From positions 1,922,001 to 1,986,000 of the forward strand of contig NZ_CP109181.1 in the NCBI RefSeq assembly GCF_036248275.1: a DNA stretch of 64,000 nucleotides. Reading direction: 5' to 3'. Positions 35,872 to 44,880 of the stretch are shown piece after piece. Position 1 is the first letter of the stretch, and each line of letters begins with the position of its first letter. The stretch comes from Streptomyces sp. NBC_01716. Lineage in GTDB: Bacteria > Actinomycetota > Actinomycetes > Streptomycetales > Streptomycetaceae. The position numbers and the translations under genes were made by a program. Under the pieces are notes generated by a model. It ran no database searches. It worked only from the letters and a program-made list of their open reading frames with translations, and was not told the origin of the DNA.

Positions 35872-36790
35872 CGTGTACCCACTTCCGGCGGGAGGTCCAC
35901 TGCAGCATCGTCAGTGCCAGGATGATGGCGAACAGCACGACGCCGATTGCGCTGGCGTATCCGAACTGCTGGCTGACGAAGGCCGTGCGGTAGAGGAAGA
36001 ACGGCAGGACGTTCGTCGCATTGCCCGGCCCGCCGTCGGTGAGCAGCTGCACGGGAGCGAACACCTCGAGCGAGCCGATGGTGGTGAGGATCCCGGTGAG
36101 GAGGATCGTCGGCGCGATCATCGGGACCGTGATTGACCAGAACGATCTCCACGGCGACGCGCCGTCCAGCTGCGCAGCCTCCCGGATCTCCTCCGGGACG
36201 CTCTGGAGAGCAGCGAGGAAGAGCACCATGTTCATGCCGACGCCCTTGAACACCTGCACGACGACGAGGGAGATGAGCGCGGTCGAGGAGTCGGCGAGCC
36301 AGCTGGTTCCGTCGATGCCGACAAGCTGGAGTGCGCCGTTGAGGCCTCCGTTGGGGGCGAGGAGGAAGCCCCACGTCACGGACCAGGCGACGACGGACAC
36401 CACGACGGGTGAGAAGAAGATCGTGCGGAACGCAGTGATGCCCTTCATCCGCCGGTTGAGGAGGACGGCGAGGCTGATGGCGACCACGAGGTTCAGCACG
36501 AGGACGCCCACGCTGAAGAGCAGACTCGCGATGACCGACGCGGAGAAGGTCGGATCAGCGAAGAGGCGGGAGTAGTTGTCGAGTCCGGTGAACTCCATCT
36601 CGCCGGTGAGCGGCCGCCACTCGTTGAAGCTGTACCAGATGACGAAGAGGAAGGGGACGACACCGAGGATGATGACGCCGAGGACCTGGGGCGCGACGAA
36701 GGCCACGCCGAGCCAGCGGTCCCCGTCAGGACGGGGGCGCCGGCTCTCCATGACTTTTCGGTCGTTCGCTGCGGAGGTGCGTGCGGTCAC
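35861..36790 (-). CDS. sugar ABC importer permease, MalF type
   Basis: This 309-residue membrane protein begins with a cytoplasmic basic segment, then WLGVAFVAPQVLGVIILGVVPF, and has six helices in total. The EAA loop is PEEIREAAQLDGASPWRSFWSITVPMI. The start was set at GTG 36790, five bases after the binding-protein stop and behind AAGGG. Other starts (ATG 36751) would only shorten the tail. It forms a heterodimeric channel with the MalG-type protein. The substrate is probably an oligosaccharide containing beta-mannose, inferred from the co-encoded beta-mannosidase. Confidence 0.9.
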   Translation of the reverse strand: MTARTSAANDRKVMESRRPRPDGDRWLGVAFVAPQVLGVIILGVVPFLFVIWYSFNEWRPLTGEMEFTGLDNYSRLFADPTFSASVIASLLFSVGVLVLNLVVAISLAVLLNRRMKGITAFRTIFFSPVVVSVVAWSVTWGFLLAPNGGLNGALQLVGIDGTSWLADSSTALISLVVVQVFKGVGMNMVLFLAALQSVPEEIREAAQLDGASPWRSFWSITVPMIAPTILLTGILTTIGSLEVFAPVQLLTDGGPGNATNVLPFFLYRTAFVSQQFGYASAIGVVLFAIILALTMLQWTSRRKWVHDEV

Positions 36791-36795
36791 TGGGG

Positions 36796-38085
36796 TCAGC
36801 CCTTGAGCGTCGGCGAGATCTGCTCGCATATGCCGGTGACGGCGGTCTTCACGTCGCCTCCCGACCACACCGAGTCGAGGCCTGCGCGGACCTTGTCGGA
36901 GAACTGTGAGAGCACCGGGTGCTGCGGCTTCACCGAGGCCTCGGGGACCACGTCGATAATCGCCGACTGGATCGCCTCGGGCGAGAGCTTCGGCGCGGCC
37001 TGGGAGAGCGTCTTCACATTGAGGAGCGACTTACGGGGCGGCGGGAAGAACTGCGCGAGGAGCTCGGCGTTCGTGGGGTTCGTCAGGTGGGCGAGGAATC
37101 CGGCCGCCTGCTCCTTGTGGCCGCTGCGTTCAAGCACGCTCATTCCCCCCTGTCCGACGATGGGGTGGTAGCCCTTCGGCCCTGCCGGGAGGGGGAGGAA
37201 CGACCACTCGAAGCTGTCGTCGAGGCTCCCCGACTGACTGAGCTGCGCGACGCTGAAGGCCACGTCGCCGCTCGCGAACGCCGCGGGCTCCGCCTTCGCC
37301 GAGACGGGGGGGATGGCGCCGCGGCTCATCTGCTTCTGGTACCAGGTGAGGTAGTCGATCATCTCCGGCGACGCGAACTCGCACGTCGCGCCGTCCTCGG
37401 ACCACGGGGCGGCACCCCATGCGTTGCCGAGCATGGTCACCGCGCTCCAGTTCGTGGTGTTGAACGTGGGGACGTTCAACCCCACGGCCTTTGTCTTGCT
37501 GTTCGTCGCCGCTGCGATGTCGGCGATCGTCTGCCACGTGTAGTCCGGGGTCCCGACCAGTGATGCCACATCGGGCTGGCCGGCGGTCGCCAGGAGGTCT
37601 TCGTTGACGTAGAGCGCGAACGGCGAATTGGAGAACGGATACCCGTAGAGGCCGTCGTTGTCGTCCCGCCACGGAGCGAGCGCGGCGGGGAGGATGTCGT
37701 CGAGGTCGTAGCCGTCGGCGCCTTCCAGCGTGTCGCGGACATCGTGCAGGACGCCCGCGTCGACGAACTCGGGGCCGCTCGCCTCGGGTATCCAGGCCAG
37801 GTCGGGAACGTCGCCACCGGCTAGCTGCGTCGTCAGCCCGGCGATGTAGTCCGGGTTCGTGACGGGCTCGAACGTGATCGACGCGACCTCGTCACCGTGC
37901 TTGGCGGCATAGCTGTCGCCGATCTTCTGCAGCAATGCCAGGTGATCTTTATTGGATGACCAGAGCGCCATCTTCAGGTCGGCCGGACCTGACGCGCTGG
38001 TGTCGCCGCCGCTGCATGCGCTGAGGAACAGGGCCAGAACTCCGCTGAGCGCGATGGCGGCTCTTCGGGATCGGGTAGCTCGCAT
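36796..38085 (-). CDS. sugar-binding lipoprotein of ABC importer
   Basis: This 429-residue extracellular solute-binding protein (family 1) has a lipoprotein signal: MRATRSRRAAIALSG, then LALFLSAC with the lipidated Cys near residue 24. Family features include KMALWSSNKDHLALLQKIGD, a GVLHDV hinge and the C-terminal YVxFL-like region. It captures the oligosaccharide and delivers it to the two permeases downstream. The ATG at 38085 follows GAGGGAG. A lacI gene lies 73 bases upstream on the same strand, and the gap carries an A/T-rich inverted repeat. Confidence 0.92.
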   Translation of the reverse strand: MRATRSRRAAIALSGVLALFLSACSGGDTSASGPADLKMALWSSNKDHLALLQKIGDSYAAKHGDEVASITFEPVTNPDYIAGLTTQLAGGDVPDLAWIPEASGPEFVDAGVLHDVRDTLEGADGYDLDDILPAALAPWRDDNDGLYGYPFSNSPFALYVNEDLLATAGQPDVASLVGTPDYTWQTIADIAAATNSKTKAVGLNVPTFNTTNWSAVTMLGNAWGAAPWSEDGATCEFASPEMIDYLTWYQKQMSRGAIPPVSAKAEPAAFASGDVAFSVAQLSQSGSLDDSFEWSFLPLPAGPKGYHPIVGQGGMSVLERSGHKEQAAGFLAHLTNPTNAELLAQFFPPPRKSLLNVKTLSQAAPKLSPEAIQSAIIDVVPEASVKPQHPVLSQFSDKVRAGLDSVWSGGDVKTAVTGICEQISPTLKG

Positions 38086-38147
38086 GAAGTACTCCCTCGT
38101 ACTCATTCCGCGCCTCGTAGCGCTCCGCAGGAAAGTAAAGTACTAGC

Positions 38148-38177
38148 TACCGAGAAAATCAAGGCATATTTTCGGTA
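38148..38177. promoter_or_regulatory. inverted repeat between lacI and binding-protein gene
   Basis: TACCGAGAAAAT (38148-38159) and ATTTTCGGTA (38168-38177) are inverted with one 2-base mismatch insertion, spanning the lacI stop. It may attenuate read-through from lacI, or act as an operator for the importer operon. The A/T content is unusual for this DNA. Confidence 0.45.
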
Positions 38178-39193
38178 ACTTGCGGAGCTGCTGTCGAGTC
38201 CCGCACGATGAGCTCTGTCGCGAGATCGGTGTGGTACACGGGAGGCGCTCCGCCGAGCAGCAGCTTGTGCGCGACGTCCACCGCGTACGACCCCATTGCC
38301 TCCGACGGCTGCCTGACGGTCGTCAGCTGCGGCGCCGTCATCCGCGCGACGGGTTGATCGTCGAACCCTGTGACACTGAGGTCGCGCGGGACGGACATGC
38401 CGGCACGTCGCGCGGCTTCCAGGACCCCGGCCGCCTGGGCGTCACTCGCCGCGAAGATCGCCGTGACGCGGTCCGGCCGGCCCAAGAGCAACTCCGCGGC
38501 CCGCAGTCCCGATTCGTATGTGAAGTCGCCCTCCTCGACGATGTCGGCGCCGGGCTGGATCCCCGCAGAGGCGAGCGCGGCCAGGTGCCCGTGCTTGCGC
38601 GCGATCGACGCCTGCGTGTCGGACACGCCGCTGAGGAAACCGATGCGCGTGTGCCCGAGCGACAGCAGATGCTGTGTGGCCGCCATGCCGCCTGCGAAGT
38701 TTGTCGCGCCAACGGAATACGAGTCGTTGTCCGGCAACCGGTAGGTGTCGACCTCGACGAGCGGGACTGAGTTCTTCGCGAGCTTCGCCCGCTCCTCCGT
38801 CCTCAGACGGGATTTCAGCGCGATCACGGCTACCGGCCCGTTCCGCTTCGTCCGCTCGATCCACCCCGCGGCGGGCACTCCGTCGGGAAGGTCGAGAAGG
38901 ACGAGCTCAAGCCCGGCCTCGTGGGCCGCGCGCATGACGCCGCGAAGGATCTCCACGGTAATTGGCGACGACATGCTTGAGCTCGAGAGCACGACCACCA
39001 CCGTCGCCAGATCACGCCGGGAGCGCTGCTTCGGCGACAGGTACTGCTTGTCGCGCAACACGGACTCCACCCGCACACGGGTGTCGGCGGCGACGTCCGG
39101 CGCCCCGTTCACGACCTTCGAGACGGTGGAGATCGAGACACCCGCCTCGCCCGCCACCTCGGCAAGCGACGGCCGACGCTCCTTCTCGCGCAT
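38159..39193 (-). CDS. LacI family regulator of the importer operon
   Basis: This 344-residue regulator has a helix-turn-helix at residues about 9-30 (SLAEVAGEAGVSISTVSKVV), the hinge region, and a sugar-binding sensor (ILRGVMRAAHEAGLELVLLD, then GFLSGVSDTQASIARKHG, then VTAIFAASDAQAAGVLEAA). The ATG at 39193 is preceded by GAAGGGAT; an in-frame start at 39211 adds six residues. It lies just upstream of the binding-protein and permease genes and is divergent from the FAD-oxidoreductase gene, so it probably controls both directions. Confidence 0.92.
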   Translation of the reverse strand: MREKERRPSLAEVAGEAGVSISTVSKVVNGAPDVAADTRVRVESVLRDKQYLSPKQRSRRDLATVVVVLSSSSMSSPITVEILRGVMRAAHEAGLELVLLDLPDGVPAAGWIERTKRNGPVAVIALKSRLRTEERAKLAKNSVPLVEVDTYRLPDNDSYSVGATNFAGGMAATQHLLSLGHTRIGFLSGVSDTQASIARKHGHLAALASAGIQPGADIVEEGDFTYESGLRAAELLLGRPDRVTAIFAASDAQAAGVLEAARRAGMSVPRDLSVTGFDDQPVARMTAPQLTTVRQPSEAMGSYAVDVAHKLLLGGAPPVYHTDLATELIVRDSTAAPQVTENMP

Positions 39194-39259
39194 GGGTATC
39201 CCTTCGATCACTTTGAGTTCTGGAAGTCTACGGCGAACGACGTCACCTTGAGAGATTTT

Positions 39260-39287
39260 ACTTACGTATGATCGAGAAACTTACCTA
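39260..39287. promoter_or_regulatory. ACTTAC direct repeats in divergent promoter
   Basis: ACTTACGTA (39260-39268) and ACTTACCTA (39279-39287) are direct repeats 19 bases apart in the A/T-rich region between the divergent lacI and FAD-oxidoreductase genes. Tandem sites of this sort could hold two LacI dimers or promoter elements. No proof is available from sequence alone. Confidence 0.4.
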
Positions 39288-39316
39288 GAGTTTTCGGGAA
39301 AGAAAGGTGTTCTCCC

Positions 39317-40927
39317 GTGACACGACAGCAAGCTGACCTTCTCATCATCGGTGGTGGCGTCGGCGGCGTCTCCGCCGCCCTCGCGGCATTGCGCCGCGGC
39401 AGATCGGTGATCATGACCGAGCAGACGCCGTGGCTGGGAGGACAGTTGACGGCTCAACTGGTGCCCAGCGACGAGCACCGACGCATCGAGACAACCGGCC
39501 GCAACCGCAGCTACGCCCAGTTCCGCGAGCTCGTCCGCGAGCACTACCGGACTTACTATCCGCTCACCGCAGCCGCGAGAACCGACCAGCACCTTAACCC
39601 CGGCGCGGCGTGGGTCAGTCCGCTCAGCGTCGAGCCGAAGGTCATCCTCGCGGTGATCCACAGCATGCTGCGCCCGTACGAAGCGTCCGGACGACTCACG
39701 CTCATGCTCAAGACGTCGCCCGTCGCTGTCCACACCGACGGTGACCGCGTCACCGCGGTGACGGTACGCGATCGCGCGGGAGATGTGTGCGACCTCTCCG
39801 CGCCGTTCGTGCTGGACGCGACCGAGCTCGGTGACCTCCTGGAACTCGGCGGAGTCGAGTTCGTCACCGGCCGCGAGGCCCGCGGCGAGACCGGCGAGCC
39901 AGGCGCACCGGAGACCGGCGATCCCCTCGACATGCAGAGCGTCACCTGGTGCTTCGCGGTCGAGCACCTCGCCGGCCAGGACCACACCATCGACCGACCC
40001 GACGACTACGGCTTCTTCCGCGAGTGGCGACCGCCGCAGCTCGACGGCGAGAAGATACTCGGGTTCCGCCGTGCCGCCCACGACGGATCGATCGCCAGGC
40101 AGTACACGCTGCGCGTGAACGACGACGACGACCCGTTCGCCATCGACGTGGACCACCGCAACATGGGCGAAGCCCCCGAGCTGTGGAACTACCGCCGCGT
40201 CGCAGCGCGGCGCCAGTTCGAGGACGGCGCGTACGAGAGTGACATCGTCATCGTGAACTGGCCGATGAACGACTACGCCGGCGGTACGGTGTTCGGCAGC
40301 GACGACGCGGCGGTCCACTGGGATCGGTCGAAGGCGCTGAGTCGGTCGCTGCTCTACTGGCTACAGACGGAGGCTCCGCGACCCGACGGCGGCGTCGGCT
40401 GGCCCGGACTGCGCCTCGCGCCGCGCGTCACGGGGACGTCGGACGGTTTCGCCATGATGCCGTACTTCCGGGAGTCACGCCGCATTCGAGCGGAGCGGAC
40501 GATCCTCGAGCAGGACTTCGACCGGGACCTCCGCGACGGCCGGGGCGCCGAGCGCTATCCGGACACCGTGGGCGTCGGTCACTACTACTGGATCGACCGG
40601 CACGCCACGACCGGTGGCAGCGCGGGCGGCGGCGGCCTGCCGGAGCCGTTCGAGATCCCGCTCGGCGCTCTCCTGCCGCAGCGTGTACGGAACCTTCTCC
40701 CCGCCGCGAAGAACATCGGCACCACGCACATCTCCAACGGCAGCTACCGACTGCAGCCCGTCGAGTGGTCCATCGGCGAGGCCGCGGGAGCCCTCGCCTC
40801 ATACTGCCTCGACCACGGCCTCGAGCCGTCCGCAGTGCGCTCCGATGCGCACCGGCTCGGCGATTTCCAGCGCGACCTCGAACGCGGAGGTGTGCAGCTG
40901 CGCTGGGATCCCGCGCTCCGCTGGTAG
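39317..40927 (+). CDS. FAD-dependent oxidoreductase (FAD_oxidored family)
   Basis: This 536-residue flavoprotein begins with the Rossmann motif ADLLIIGGGVGGVSAALAAL, followed by TEQTPWLGGQLTAQ typical of the FAD_oxidored/xanthan-lyase-associated family. The C-terminal IGTTHISNGSYRLQPVEWS and GEAAGALASYCLDHG complete the FAD site. Family members are often found in polysaccharide-degradation loci, but their substrate is usually unknown; sugar oxidation or epimerisation is possible. No signal peptide is present, so it is cytoplasmic. The start is GTG 39317. It is the only plus-strand gene in the cargo and is divergent from lacI. Confidence 0.85.
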   Translation: MTRQQADLLIIGGGVGGVSAALAALRRGRSVIMTEQTPWLGGQLTAQLVPSDEHRRIETTGRNRSYAQFRELVREHYRTYYPLTAAARTDQHLNPGAAWVSPLSVEPKVILAVIHSMLRPYEASGRLTLMLKTSPVAVHTDGDRVTAVTVRDRAGDVCDLSAPFVLDATELGDLLELGGVEFVTGREARGETGEPGAPETGDPLDMQSVTWCFAVEHLAGQDHTIDRPDDYGFFREWRPPQLDGEKILGFRRAAHDGSIARQYTLRVNDDDDPFAIDVDHRNMGEAPELWNYRRVAARRQFEDGAYESDIVIVNWPMNDYAGGTVFGSDDAAVHWDRSKALSRSLLYWLQTEAPRPDGGVGWPGLRLAPRVTGTSDGFAMMPYFRESRRIRAERTILEQDFDRDLRDGRGAERYPDTVGVGHYYWIDRHATTGGSAGGGGLPEPFEIPLGALLPQRVRNLLPAAKNIGTTHISNGSYRLQPVEWSIGEAAGALASYCLDHGLEPSAVRSDAHRLGDFQRDLERGGVQLRWDPALRW

Positions 40928-40940
40928 ACCGCCGCGAAGG

Positions 40941-41981
40941 TCAGGCCTCGTCCGGCGCACGACCGGTCGAGGCTCTGACCTGCAGCGTTGGGGTCGCGTC
41001 CTGATGAGTGGACGGGTCCGCGCCGTCGATGACGTCGAGAAGTCGGCGCGCGGCATGGGCCCCGAGGGCGACGACATCGTGGCCGAGCGCGGTCAGCCCC
41101 GGCGTAACGAGGCGGCAGAGCAGCGAGTCGTCCCACGCGATAATGGAGACGTCGCTGGGGACCGAGAGACCCAGTTCGTGTGCGGTGGTCAGCGCTACGA
41201 CCGCCATGACGTCGTTGTCGAACAACAGACCCGTCGGCGCCCGGGGCGACGACAGCACGGTGTGCGCGGCTGCCGCACCGGAATCCTGTGAGAGATCGGT
41301 GCGCACTATGTCGTGTTCGAGGCCCGCGGCGCGAGCGGCGCGCTCGAACGCCTCGTCGCGGATGGCCGCGTACACATAGCGGCGGGGGGCCGCAACACGG
41401 GTGATGCGTCGATGGCCGAGGGCCGCGAGATGCTCGACTGCCTGCTGCATCGCCTCGGCGTCGTTCGTCCACACCGTCGTCAGTCCGGCGGCGACCCTCG
41501 GGTCGCCGACGACGACCGCGGGGATGCCACCCTCCGACACGACGGAGATCCGCGGATCATCCGGGATCAGATCGGTGAGCAGGACGCCGTCGACACGACG
41601 CGACATGTGCCATCGCCGGATCGCCTCGGCCTCGGCGTCCGCGTCGGGCGCGAGCTCGAGCAGGAGCCCCATCGAGCGAGACGCGAGCGTCGCCTCCACG
41701 CCGGCGATGAACTGCATGTAGAACGGCTCGACGGAGAGATCACGAGGGTCCTTGCTGAGCACCAGACCGATCGTGTCCGCGCCTGCACCCGCCAGCGTGC
41801 GGGCGGCGCTCGCTGGCGACCAGCCGAGCCGGGCCGCCACCTCGAGAACCCGTTCGCGCGTGGCCGAAGACACACCGGACCGGCCGTTCAGAGCATAGGA
41901 GACGCTCGCGGTCGACGTCTGTGCCTCCCGCGCGACGTCCGCGATGGTGACCCGCCGGGTCTGCGGAGCGCTCGTCATCAC
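40941..41981 (-). CDS. LacI family regulator coupled to second beta-mannosidase
   Basis: This 346-residue LacI protein has a helix-turn-helix (VTIADVAREAQTSTASVSYAL, residues about 10-30) and a sensor domain with SVEPFYMQFIAGVEATLASRSMG and LFDNDVMAVVALTTAHELGL. It aligns segment by segment with the LacI at 14157-15185, including the IIAWDDSLLCRL end region. The GTG at 41981 (GGGAG upstream) lies 15 bases after the beta-mannosidase stop, so the pair is cotranscribed. It probably represses its own operon through the TAAGCGCTTA palindrome at 44508. Confidence 0.92.
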   Translation of the reverse strand: MMTSAPQTRRVTIADVAREAQTSTASVSYALNGRSGVSSATRERVLEVAARLGWSPASAARTLAGAGADTIGLVLSKDPRDLSVEPFYMQFIAGVEATLASRSMGLLLELAPDADAEAEAIRRWHMSRRVDGVLLTDLIPDDPRISVVSEGGIPAVVVGDPRVAAGLTTVWTNDAEAMQQAVEHLAALGHRRITRVAAPRRYVYAAIRDEAFERAARAAGLEHDIVRTDLSQDSGAAAAHTVLSSPRAPTGLLFDNDVMAVVALTTAHELGLSVPSDVSIIAWDDSLLCRLVTPGLTALGHDVVALGAHAARRLLDVIDGADPSTHQDATPTLQVRASTGRAPDEA

Positions 41982-41996
41982 CGATGCCAGCTCCCG

Positions 41997-44465
41997 TCAG
42001 TCGGAGTGGATGGTATCGCTCAGCGAGGCAACGACGAACGCAGCCTGTGGCGAGGCGGCATCGAGCGGCTCCGGCGCGCGGACACGGAAGATCTCCGTCT
42101 CCCCCGGCAGCACGGTGGTGAAGCCACGGTCGACCGTCGCCTCGGGATGGATCCGGTCCGGCTGGACGAGCACATCGCGCGCGAGGTGATGCGAGCGGAC
42201 ACCGATGTCCAGCCCACCGGTGACGGCGGTGACCGTGACCTCCAGCGGTGTTCCGTTGAGCCGTGCATCCCTCGGCGAAGCGAAGTGCCAGACGGCCCGC
42301 TCGTCGTCGACCGTCGCGATGATGAACTCGGAGCCTGGATCCGACGACTCGGCGACAGCCGACGGCAGCGTGAGGCGGGTCACCGAACGCGGAGGAACCG
42401 AGAGCGAGTGCGATCGCTCCGCGGCGGGCACGCCGTCGAGGCGCCGCCGAGCGAGGTGCGCCATCGTGTCCCACGCCTCGTCGTCGTCGTTGATGACGCA
42501 GAGCTCCAGTGCGCCGTCACACGGCTCGATGGTCACGACCCGCGGCGCGTAGATGTCGCGCAGGGCGAAGTAGAGCGGCTTGCAGCGGCCGGCGCTGTCG
42601 ATCGCCGACCACGACGTGACAGGCCAGAGGTCGTTGAGCTGCCACACGATAGTGCCCGTGGTCCGCGGCCAGCTCGCGCGCCAGTGCAGCACGCCGGTGC
42701 GGACCGCCTCGACCTGCATCCACTGCGTCTGCAGGTGCCACCGGTCGAAGTCCTCCGTCGGCGGGAGGTGCCGGGCGAGGTTGCGCGCAAGCTTCGCGTG
42801 TCCGTCAATGGCCTTCTGATGGTGGCGCACGTTCTCGGCATCGATGCGCAGCTCCCGGTCAGTGATCGCATCTCGGAGTGTTCGCCAAGCCGCTGCGCCC
42901 TGCCAGCCGAACTCGGACACGAAGCGCGGAGAGCTGTCCCGGTAGACCGCGTAGTCATCCGCGTTCCAGGCGTCCCAGGAATGGAACGTCTGGTGGTCGG
43001 TGTCGTTCGGGTCGTGCGCCCAGCTGCCCGACCAAGGGCTCCCCTCCGTGTAAGGACGGGTGGGGTCGAGCTCGCGAACGAGGTCCGGGAGCCACTCGAG
43101 GTAGTACCGCTCGCCCCAGGTGAGCTCACCTCCTGGCTGCGCCGCCCAGTCCTTGTCGAGGCGCATCCAGAGGTTCTCGTTGTTCCCGTTCCAGATGGCA
43201 AGGCTGGGATGAGAGCTGAGCCGCACGATGTTCTCGCGGGCCTCGGCGAGCATCTCGGAGCGGATCGGCTCCTCCTCGGGGTAGGCGGCGCACGCGAAGA
43301 GAAAGTCCTGCCACACGAGCAGGCCGAGCTCGTCGCACGCTTTGTAGAACGCGTCGCTCTCGTAGACCCCTCCGCCCCATACGCGGACGAGGTTCACGTT
43401 CGCGTCAGCGGCCTGTTCCAGACGGGTCCGGACGCGGTCGGCGGTGACCGCCCCGGGGAAGACACTCTCTGGGATCCAATTCACGCCCTTGACGAACAGA
43501 GGGCGCTCGTTCACCGTGACCACGAACGGGGTGCCGTGAGCGTCGGGTGCCCGGTCGATGGCGACAGTCCGGAAGCCGACCCGTGTGTGGTACTCGTCGA
43601 GCTGCTCCTTCCCGGACCAGAGCGAGACATCGACCGGATACAGGTGTGGTTCGCCAAGTCCTCGCGGGTACCACCGTCGTACGTCGGGAACGGCGACGAC
43701 GACGGTCGCGGAGTCCTCGCCGGGCTGGACCTCGGCGTGGACAGCCTGCCCGGCGATCTCGACCTCCAGGTGGAACGGGAGTGTTGCCCCCGAGCCGGTT
43801 CGCTCGAGGTCGATGTGGGCGGTGAGGATGCCGGTGTCCTCGAACAAGTCGACCAGGGGACGGACCCCGGCGATCCGCGCAGTGCTCCACGTCTCCACCT
43901 TGACGTCGCGCCACAATCCGCAACCTGGGAGGGTCGGTCCCCAGTCCCAGCCAAAGCTGCTCGCCATCTTCCGGATGAACGCGAAGGGCTGTGGATAGGC
44001 GCTGGGCCGGCCTCCGAGCGAGCGCTCCCATCGCTCCGCCTCCGTGTACGCGGACGTGAATCGGACATCGACGGCATTCGTCTCGGCCGCGACCGCCGTG
44101 ATGTCGAACCGGGAGGAACGATGCATGTTCCGGGTGCTTCCGACCGTCCGCCCGTTGACTGCGACGGATGCGACGGTGTCGACACCGTCGAGGACGAGGT
44201 CGATCCGCTCTGCGCCAACGGCGGCGGCGAACGTGCGGCTGAGTCCCCAGTCGCATCTCGACACCCACGAGACTTCGTCCTCGTTCTGGTCAACGAAGGG
44301 GTCGGGGATGAGGTCCGCTGCCAGCAGGTCGAGGTGGATCGCTCCTGGAACCTGCGCATCGATGACCTGGCCGATGAGCGGGATGGCCGATTCTGGCACC
44401 GAAGTCTGGCCGTCCGCAACGACTGTCCATGTCCAACGTCCTGCCAGGTCCAACGTCGTGCGCAT
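41997..44465 (-). CDS. GH2 beta-mannosidase, second copy
   Basis: This 822-residue GH2 enzyme is homologous along its whole length to the enzyme at 15182-17611. The galactose-binding-like N-terminal part has QVPGAIHLDLLAADLIPDPF, then SSFGWDWGPTL. The acid/base Glu is in LAIWNGNNENLW and the nucleophile Glu in RFVSEFGWQGAA. No signal peptide is present, so it cleaves imported oligosaccharides in the cytoplasm. The ATG at 44465 follows GAGGAGGAG. Its sequence differs clearly from the native copy, as expected for a gene gained by transfer rather than by recent duplication. Confidence 0.92.
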   Translation of the reverse strand: MRTTLDLAGRWTWTVVADGQTSVPESAIPLIGQVIDAQVPGAIHLDLLAADLIPDPFVDQNEDEVSWVSRCDWGLSRTFAAAVGAERIDLVLDGVDTVASVAVNGRTVGSTRNMHRSSRFDITAVAAETNAVDVRFTSAYTEAERWERSLGGRPSAYPQPFAFIRKMASSFGWDWGPTLPGCGLWRDVKVETWSTARIAGVRPLVDLFEDTGILTAHIDLERTGSGATLPFHLEVEIAGQAVHAEVQPGEDSATVVVAVPDVRRWYPRGLGEPHLYPVDVSLWSGKEQLDEYHTRVGFRTVAIDRAPDAHGTPFVVTVNERPLFVKGVNWIPESVFPGAVTADRVRTRLEQAADANVNLVRVWGGGVYESDAFYKACDELGLLVWQDFLFACAAYPEEEPIRSEMLAEARENIVRLSSHPSLAIWNGNNENLWMRLDKDWAAQPGGELTWGERYYLEWLPDLVRELDPTRPYTEGSPWSGSWAHDPNDTDHQTFHSWDAWNADDYAVYRDSSPRFVSEFGWQGAAAWRTLRDAITDRELRIDAENVRHHQKAIDGHAKLARNLARHLPPTEDFDRWHLQTQWMQVEAVRTGVLHWRASWPRTTGTIVWQLNDLWPVTSWSAIDSAGRCKPLYFALRDIYAPRVVTIEPCDGALELCVINDDDEAWDTMAHLARRRLDGVPAAERSHSLSVPPRSVTRLTLPSAVAESSDPGSEFIIATVDDERAVWHFASPRDARLNGTPLEVTVTAVTGGLDIGVRSHHLARDVLVQPDRIHPEATVDRGFTTVLPGETEIFRVRAPEPLDAASPQAAFVVASLSDTIHSD

Positions 44466-44507
44466 GCGGACTCCTCCTCGCCGAGCCAAGTGCGTTCCAG
44501 CGTAGCC

Positions 44508-44517
44508 TAAGCGCTTA
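44508..44517. promoter_or_regulatory. TAAGCGCTTA operator-like palindrome
   Basis: A perfect 10-bp palindrome with a central GCGC lies 42 bases before the second beta-mannosidase start. It fits the short CG-centred operators of actinobacterial LacI proteins (for example CebR sites with GAGCGCTC cores). It is probably the site of the LacI encoded by the same operon. Confidence 0.6.
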
Positions 44518-44521
44518 AGTT

Positions 44522-44880
44522 CCACCGGGACGGGACCCGGCCGCTCCATGCGCTTATCTGCGTCTGTCCGTCGTTGTCATCCGGTGACACCGGATGCCGG
44601 CGCACGGAGGGGGCCAGTGATGTCGGCCCCAGCCATCGAACTCTTGCTCTTCACCTCGTAGTTCTGCGGAGCACGCCGCCGCGCGTTGCTCATCCCCGGC
44701 CTCGAACAACGAAGATGGCAGCGCGGGTACGGGACTCTACGGTCATGAAGCGTAGAGAAAGGCTTACGCCGCGTAGGGCTCCCTCTCAGGTCTCCGGCAC
44801 CACGGTGATCTCGCTGCGTGCCTAACGAGCTCGTGCATGGTTGGCGGTGAGACGTCGAGGACTTCGGTGGGGCCTGGGTT
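44522..44880. other. island intergenic region, no gene seen
   Basis: This contains a 7-bp hairpin (CATCCGG at 44578-44584, CCGGATG at 44590-44596). An open plus-strand frame here is Arg-rich and not protein-like. The right side abuts an IS5 end (GGCCTGGGTTTCA at about 44871). Nothing else is recognised. Confidence 0.4.

Noticed and set aside
41313..44510. 1065-codon open frame opposite the LacI and beta-mannosidase genes
   Set aside because: It is antisense to two strongly supported genes, with Arg/Gly/Val-rich shadow composition.
44574..44825. 83-codon plus-strand open frame in the island
   Set aside because: It is Arg/Thr/Pro-rich, without ribosome site or family likeness, in an intergenic stretch beside an IS end.
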